The notes under the pieces are model-generated. The model was not told the DNA's origin, ran no database searches, and saw only the letters and a list, made by a program, of their open reading frames with translations. From NCBI GenBank assembly GCA_049965775.1, contig JBMFVX010000060.1, forward strand, positions 1 through 16,636: DNA of 16,636 nt, read 5' to 3'. A program made the translations under genes and the position numbers. Numbering within the stretch: the first letter of the stretch is position 1; the number at the start of each line of letters is the position of its first letter. This stretch comes from JABEVB01 sp049965775 (GTDB taxonomy: Bacteria; Planctomycetota; Phycisphaerae; WQYP01). Shown here in pieces: positions 11,871-16,636 of this stretch.

Positions 11871-14219
11871 ATGCCCAGACCGTCTTTTCGAGAAGTCAAA
11901 GTCAACCGCCGTGAGTTCATGGCCGCCGCCGCGGTTGTCGGGGCCGCGACAACCCTGGCCGGCTGCACACAGCAATCCGCCGGACTGGCCCGGCAGACCA
12001 CTGGCCCGAGCGAATCGCTGCGTGTTGGCATTTCGGACGCCGCATACAAAAAAGCACGGCAACGGGCAGCGGCCCTGGTGGACAAAATGACGCTGTCGGA
12101 AAAAATCGCCCAAACCGGCTTCGCTGAACTGCGGTTCCCGGTTGGAACAGCCCCCGCCATTAAGCGATTGGGCCTGCCGGCGTACAACTACTATGCCGGT
12201 GAGGCGTTGCACGGGCTGGTACGCAGCGGTCCGGTGACCAGTTTTCCGGTGCCATTGGCGTTGGCGTGCTCATGGAACCCGATGCTGGCGTTGCGTGTAT
12301 ATGAGACGGTATCAGATGAAGCTCGCGCGTACAATAAAAAGGACAATGCCGGGTTGTCGTTTTACTCGCCGCAAACTTTAAATCTGCACCGCGATCCCCG
12401 CTGGGGGCGATGCCAGGAGGCTCCGGGAGAAGATCCGTGCCTCGCGGGAACATGGGCGGTCAATGTCGTCAAAGGCATGCAGGGCGACAACCCCAACTAT
12501 TTAAAGACCACTGCATGCGCTAAACATTTTATATGCAACAACACCGAAAATGATCGGCATACTGTTTCCGCCTCGGTTGATGCGCGGAGTTTTTGGGAAT
12601 ACTACACGCGGGCTTATCGGGCGTGTGTAATCAATGGCGACGTATTCACCGTTATGAGTGCCTACAATAGCATCAACGGCATTCCATGCAGCGCTGATCA
12701 CTTTTTACTCACCACCTTGCTGCGAAACCGCTGGGGCTTCCGCGGCTATGTAACATCCGATTGCGATGCGGTAAATAATATTTTTAATACACATCATTAT
12801 GTTCCCACGCTGCCGCAAGCGGTTGCACTGGCCATGCAGGCGGGATGCGATCTTAACTGCGGCAAGGTCATGCCCCGGTATCTGGGTGCGGCGGTAGGCG
12901 AAGAACTGGTCAGCGAGGCGGACATCAGCCGGGCCGTCACGCGCCTGTTGACCGTCCGGGTGCTGCTGGGCGAATTAGATCCGCCGACGAGCGTTCCCTA
13001 TGCGAATATAAGTTTCAATGTGGTGGATTCTCCCGCCCATCGCAGCGTGGCATTGCAGGCCGCGCGTGAATCAATTGTACTCTTGAAGAACGACAACAAC
13101 TTTTTACCTCTCCAAAAATCACAGCTCAAGACAGTCGCGGTCATTGGCCCCATGGCCGGACAGTGCCACCTCGGTGGTTACAGCGGATCGCCCTTCGTGA
13201 AAATATCTCCGTATGATGGAATCGCCGAGGCCCTCGGCGTAAAAATACCGGACGCGGCGGCTCCCAAACCACGGCCTAAGTCGGGTCAACCGGTGGTGGT
13301 ATTTAAGCCGGGATGCAGCGAGTTGGGGCCCAAAGATGAAACAATGTTTGCCGAGGCGGTGGATGCCGCCAAAAATGCGGATGTGGTCATTATGGTCTGC
13401 GGCGTTGGCGAGAAGGTGGACGGCGAAGGCCAAGACCGCACCGATATCAAACTCACTGGGGTGCAGCACGAATTAATTCAGGCATGCTATCAGGCCAATC
13501 CTAAAACTGTGCTCGTTATCTCAAGCAACAATACGGTGGCGGTAAATTGGGAGCAGGAACATCTGCCTGCCATTGTCTCCGCCATCTTTGCCGGTCAGGC
13601 CCAGGGTACCGCCATCGCCGATGTTCTCTTCGGTGACTATAACCCCGGCGGCAAGACCTGCTGCACCTGGTACAAATCTGTGGATCAACTGCCGAACTTT
13701 CATGACTACGACATCAGGAACGGGCACACCTATATGTACTTTGAAGGCCAGCCGCTTTATCCCTTTGGCTATGGCTTAAGTTATACGACTTTCCGTATCG
13801 GCGATTTGCAACTTGATTCCAAAGAGCTTTCCGAAACAAAGGCCGTTAAAATATCGTGTACGGTTGAAAATACCGGCGCACTTGCCGGCGCGGAAGTTGT
13901 ACAGCTTTATATTGCGGCCCCCAAGTCGCCGGTAAAGCGACCTATCAAAGAACTCGTGGGCTTTCAGCGCGTGGAACTTCAGCCCGGCGAAAGCCGAAAG
14001 ATCACCTTCACGCTACCCTATACCGCACAGGCATTATGGTACTGGCATGAAAGCCAGAGGAAATTCATACTCCAGCCCGGCAGGCTCAAACTGACAATCG
14101 GCAACTCCTCAGGCGACATGGCCCTGACAGCAGACATCCAACTGCGGGCTTGCGCCAATGCCAAACTCGGTGGCCCAGAAACACTTGACGCTCTGGCCGT
14201 GCCGGTAGCAGTATCGTAG
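11871..14219 (+). CDS. GH3 beta-glycosidase, probable beta-xylosidase, Tat-exported lipoprotein
   Basis: A 782-residue GH3 enzyme with three domains: the barrel (about 55-370), the alpha/beta sandwich (about 385-600) and a C-terminal fibronectin-III-like domain (about 665-740, EVVQLYIAAP and KELVGFQRV). The segments GEALHGL, SPQTLNLHRDPRWGR and EAPGEDP resemble the plant and bacterial beta-xylosidase/arabinosidase branch. D297 in YVTSDCDAV is the expected nucleophile and E519 in DGEGQDRTD the likely acid/base. The N-terminus has twin arginines (R13-R14, NRREFM), a hydrophobic stretch and a lipobox LAGC (C32), so it should fold in the cytoplasm and be exported by Tat as a lipoprotein. It would release xylose or related sugars from oligomers made by GH10. 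It is the first gene of a two-gene operon. The exact sugar cannot be read from sequence. Confidence 0.93.
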   Translation: MPRPSFREVKVNRREFMAAAAVVGAATTLAGCTQQSAGLARQTTGPSESLRVGISDAAYKKARQRAAALVDKMTLSEKIAQTGFAELRFPVGTAPAIKRLGLPAYNYYAGEALHGLVRSGPVTSFPVPLALACSWNPMLALRVYETVSDEARAYNKKDNAGLSFYSPQTLNLHRDPRWGRCQEAPGEDPCLAGTWAVNVVKGMQGDNPNYLKTTACAKHFICNNTENDRHTVSASVDARSFWEYYTRAYRACVINGDVFTVMSAYNSINGIPCSADHFLLTTLLRNRWGFRGYVTSDCDAVNNIFNTHHYVPTLPQAVALAMQAGCDLNCGKVMPRYLGAAVGEELVSEADISRAVTRLLTVRVLLGELDPPTSVPYANISFNVVDSPAHRSVALQAARESIVLLKNDNNFLPLQKSQLKTVAVIGPMAGQCHLGGYSGSPFVKISPYDGIAEALGVKIPDAAAPKPRPKSGQPVVVFKPGCSELGPKDETMFAEAVDAAKNADVVIMVCGVGEKVDGEGQDRTDIKLTGVQHELIQACYQANPKTVLVISSNNTVAVNWEQEHLPAIVSAIFAGQAQGTAIADVLFGDYNPGGKTCCTWYKSVDQLPNFHDYDIRNGHTYMYFEGQPLYPFGYGLSYTTFRIGDLQLDSKELSETKAVKISCTVENTGALAGAEVVQLYIAAPKSPVKRPIKELVGFQRVELQPGESRKITFTLPYTAQALWYWHESQRKFILQPGRLKLTIGNSSGDMALTADIQLRACANAKLGGPETLDALAVPVAVS

Positions 14220-14245
14220 CAAGTAATTTTTTCTCTATACAGTTT

Positions 14246-14249
14246 GGAG
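14246..14249 (+). promoter_or_regulatory. Ribosome-binding site deciding the GH63-like start
   Basis: GGAG with a 6-nt spacer points to ATG 14256. The in-frame TTG at 14244 overlaps this site and cannot be the start it serves. Confidence 0.65.
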
Positions 14250-14255
14250 ACTCTC

Positions 14256-16463
14256 ATGATGACTTTCAGTTTGCGACGCCAGCGCCATCGGCTGCTGTTA
14301 ACCTTGGTCTGCTGTCTTTTGGCTTTGCCGATGTTAATCGGTTCTGCCGTCACGCGTGCGGCGAGTAGGCTCCCCATCATCGGTCCATTTTATACCAACG
14401 ACCCGGAGGGGCTGGCAGTGGTGCCAAATGCGGCTTTGCCGCACCCGGTCGGGTACAACGTAAGCATCGGTTGGGTAGCCCAAGGACACTATCGCAATGG
14501 CTACTGGGGGCTCACCCGTTACCAGTGGCATCTGCAGGCTATGCAATGGGGTAAGCATAGCGGCATCAGTCGCATGCGGTGGTTAGTGGGACAAAATCAT
14601 TGGCTGCATCTTCATTGGCAGCGAGTGACGGGTACTTCAATCGTTGTTGCGAGGCTATCGGCCGATAAGACCACCCAAGTTGTCCTAGAATGCTATCCGT
14701 CATGGCCAGGCTATGCGGCAGCCTACCGCGCCGATAAAATTGGCATCGTCGGTCAGGTGACTGCCGGGCAGTCGGCGGCACCGGACTTTCTGCTTACGCC
14801 CAGCCGTGCCGAAGATGCTTTTATAACCGCCCATGACGCCCGAAGCTTTGCCGAAAGGGTGCTGAAAGGTTCTACTGCTACTTCGGGCAAATCGGCTGAA
14901 TACGCCGGCATGGTTTTTACGCTGACTCCCAACCATCCGCTTACGTTTGTGGCGGCACTTTCAACGGATCAAGCGACTGCAGCCGGTAGTCTCGCGTCGG
15001 CGAAGCAGGTATTGAGTCAGGGTTGGGCCGGCTATGCAGCCACCCGCCCGCATGCATCAGGCGATTGGGGCGATTTTATCTCGCCGATGAGCTTGGCCGC
15101 CAATGAAGGCGCCCTCTACTTGCCGCCATTGCGAAGTGTCTCGGCGACTGTGGCTCGTGGGTGGTGCCTTCCCTACCACTGCGTCCTCTTTGAGTGGGAT
15201 TCTTTTTTTAACAGCATGCTGCTTTCAATTAATAGCCCCAGCGTCGGCCCTTGGATGGTCCGGCGGCAGCTTGCGGGCATCTTTCATTTTCAAATGCCCG
15301 ATGGAATGGTTTGCAACTTCTCCAATGACGGCGGACGTATCGCCACATCGGTGGATCGCAGCGAGCCGCCGGTCAGCTCCATGTGCGTGTGGCAGGCCTA
15401 TCAGCGGTGGCCCAGCAAAAGCACCCTCGAGGCGTTTTACCAGCCATTGGTTCAGTATCATCATTGGTGGTTCGCAATAAACCCACAAACCCATTTGCCT
15501 TATCGCGATGGCAACAAGGATGGGCTTTTGGAATGGGGGTCTCCAACGGGTGTATGGCAAAATGCCCGGTTCGAAAGCGGCATGGATGATTCGCCCATGT
15601 ATGTACGCGGCAAGGTGAAGCTCATGCGGCCGAGCGATACCTTTAATGTTGATGATGTCGGCTTAAACTCTCTATGGGCGGCCGATGCGATGTATTTATC
15701 AAAAATTGCCGCTGCCTTGGGCCATAAAAATGCCGCAGCGCATTATGCCGCCGAATGCCAGACCATGAGCCAGCGCATCAATGCCATGCTCTGGAGCCAT
15801 AAGCTGGGCATGTATTGCAACCGGTACTGGTCGCGCGGCAAGGGGCATCATCTGCTGTCGCGGCAGTGGTCGCCGACCAATTTTTATCCGATGATTGCAA
15901 AAGTCCCCGATGCCGGCCGCGCCGATCGCATGCTCGCGGTGCTGCTTAACAAAAAATATTTTTGGGGCAAGTGGGTTCTACCTACCATTTCACGCAACAA
16001 TCCGGCGTACACGCATCAGGAATATTGGCAGGGCGATATTTGGGGGCCCACTAATTATCTGGCGTTTCAGGGGTTGCTGAATTACGCCCCTACGGACGTC
16101 CTTCATGCATATGCCCGCAAAAGCGTACGGCTGTTCATGAACAACTGGAACAAGACCGGCGTCTGGAGCGAAAACTACATCACCATCACCGGCCGTGCTT
16201 CACACGACCCGCATTATAGCTGGGGTGCTTTACTCTCGGCCATTGGCCTGCAGGCCATTTGCAATATCATGCCCGACAACAAGGTGCGCCTCGATGGCAC
16301 CTGGAACATGCACGCCAAACTCTATAACATACCGATCTTGGGCCACCGCTACACCATCATCGTTCAGCCTAAGCTTACACAACTGTTGCGTCACAGGCAG
16401 GTTGTCGCGCAAGCGGAAGGTAAAGTTGCGTTTTGTACCCTGCCCGAACGGAAAATGCCATGA
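14256..16463 (+). CDS. Secreted GH63-like (alpha/alpha)6-barrel glycoside hydrolase
   Basis: A 735-residue exported protein. A basic start (SLRRQRHR) and a hydrophobic stretch (about 13-30) make a signal peptide with possible cleavage near TRAAS. The N-terminal half is beta-rich. The catalytic (alpha/alpha)6 barrel runs from about residue 300 to 690 with WDSFFNS, FESGMDDSPM, QEYWQGDIWGPTNY and GVWSENYITITG. By analogy with GH37/GH63 enzymes, D444 in ESGMDDS is the likely acid and E639 in WSENY the likely base. Their 195-residue spacing fits. GH63 includes processing alpha-glucosidases, bacterial YgjK-type enzymes and mannosylglycerate hydrolases, so the linkage cut here is open. It lies 36 nt after the GH3 gene and should share its transcript, which hints at one mixed-linkage substrate. 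Fold assignment is good; activity is unknown. Confidence 0.83.
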   Translation: MMTFSLRRQRHRLLLTLVCCLLALPMLIGSAVTRAASRLPIIGPFYTNDPEGLAVVPNAALPHPVGYNVSIGWVAQGHYRNGYWGLTRYQWHLQAMQWGKHSGISRMRWLVGQNHWLHLHWQRVTGTSIVVARLSADKTTQVVLECYPSWPGYAAAYRADKIGIVGQVTAGQSAAPDFLLTPSRAEDAFITAHDARSFAERVLKGSTATSGKSAEYAGMVFTLTPNHPLTFVAALSTDQATAAGSLASAKQVLSQGWAGYAATRPHASGDWGDFISPMSLAANEGALYLPPLRSVSATVARGWCLPYHCVLFEWDSFFNSMLLSINSPSVGPWMVRRQLAGIFHFQMPDGMVCNFSNDGGRIATSVDRSEPPVSSMCVWQAYQRWPSKSTLEAFYQPLVQYHHWWFAINPQTHLPYRDGNKDGLLEWGSPTGVWQNARFESGMDDSPMYVRGKVKLMRPSDTFNVDDVGLNSLWAADAMYLSKIAAALGHKNAAAHYAAECQTMSQRINAMLWSHKLGMYCNRYWSRGKGHHLLSRQWSPTNFYPMIAKVPDAGRADRMLAVLLNKKYFWGKWVLPTISRNNPAYTHQEYWQGDIWGPTNYLAFQGLLNYAPTDVLHAYARKSVRLFMNNWNKTGVWSENYITITGRASHDPHYSWGALLSAIGLQAICNIMPDNKVRLDGTWNMHAKLYNIPILGHRYTIIVQPKLTQLLRHRQVVAQAEGKVAFCTLPERKMP

Positions 16464-16508
16464 CATGACTTTTGCACGTTGCGATGGCTTTCCGCAATGC
16501 TGGTTTTT

Positions 16509-16619
16509 CTTTCGGCCTTGCTTATATGTCAAGTCCTGATTAAAAGTTGGCGCTTTTGCTAACCCAACTTTCGCACTTCGGCCCCAAAAACCGCATTATC
16601 TTGCAAATAAGGCCGAAAG
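16509..16619. repeat. Long-range 11-bp inverted repeat
   Basis: Two perfect 11-bp arms stand 89 bp apart, 45 bp downstream of the GH63-like stop codon. They could pair in the 3' end of the operon mRNA or be a DNA-level element. No transposase or target duplication is seen. Confidence 0.5.
16543..16571 (+). terminator. Possible terminator hairpin of the GH3-GH63 operon
   Basis: An 8-bp perfect stem (AAAGTTGG with CCAACTTT) has a 13-nt loop. The stem is AT-rich and not followed by a U run, so it is weak as a Rho-independent terminator. Its position after the last gene is the main support. Confidence 0.25.
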
Positions 16620-16636
16620 TTTCCACCACAAACCAC

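Larger units (their letters stand above)
16464..16636. other. Non-coding right edge with nested inverted repeats
   Basis: No gene is visible in these 173 bp. An 11-bp perfect inverted repeat (CTTTCGGCCTT at 16509-16519, AAGGCCGAAAG at 16609-16619) encloses a second perfect 8-bp stem-loop (16543-16571). A third TTCGGCC copy is at 16577-16583. The window ends 17 bp after the outer repeat. Confidence 0.6.

Noticed and set aside
1..16636. CRISPR array, tRNA, rRNA or insertion sequence
   Set aside because: No regularly spaced repeats, cloverleaf, rRNA-like segment or transposase frame was seen on either strand.

Overview
The window looks like a moderately GC-rich chromosomal segment of a Gram-negative, polysaccharide-degrading bacterium. 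My best guess is the Planctomycetota, class Phycisphaerae. This is inference from the overall look of the proteins: a FliA/WhiG-type sigma factor with no flagellar genes nearby, a short NuoG lacking the extra N7 cysteines, a GH10 enzyme with an N-terminal beta-sandwich, and a Tat-exported GH3 lipoprotein. No rRNA, tRNA, CRISPR array or insertion sequence was seen.

Layout, left to right. (1) 1-2012, minus strand: a FliA/WhiG-family sigma factor (190-987) and, upstream of it, a DUF1802 protein (1407-2012). A 419-bp gap between them carries a perfect CRP/FNR-type palindrome, a promoter-like pair and a strong stem-loop. (2) 2329-4095, minus strand: purE then purK, the two-step carboxylation of aminoimidazole ribonucleotide in purine synthesis. 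(3) 4335-6188, plus strand: a secreted GH10 endo-xylanase-like protein that starts at TTG behind a perfect ribosome-binding site. Its 3' end overlaps that of nuoG by 12 bp, tail to tail. (4) 6177-11471, minus strand: nuoD-nuoE-nuoF-nuoG, the peripheral arm of respiratory complex I. The gap between nuoF and nuoG holds a DUF2442 gene interrupted by one in-frame amber codon (7870-8157), which is easily missed because the stop splits it. (5) 11871-16463, plus strand: a GH3 beta-glycosidase (probably a beta-xylosidase, Tat lipoprotein), followed after 36 nt by a GH63-like (alpha/alpha)6-barrel glycosidase. These form a two-gene operon with a good promoter. (6) 16464-16636: non-coding, with nested inverted repeats.

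How it fits together. GH10 would cut xylan outside the cell or in the periplasm, the GH3 enzyme would release monosaccharides from oligomers, and the GH63-like enzyme would act on some other linkage. Complex I then reoxidises the NADH made from the sugars. Two identical-arm palindromes, TTGTGA-N6-TCACAA, lie 5' of the sigma gene and in the divergent nuoD/GH3 promoter region. This suggests that one CRP/FNR-family regulator ties the sigma factor to respiration and perhaps to glycan use. Apart from the broken DUF2442 gene and these operators, most of the window is ordinary core and glycan-degradation content. I did not find a clearly new multi-gene system.
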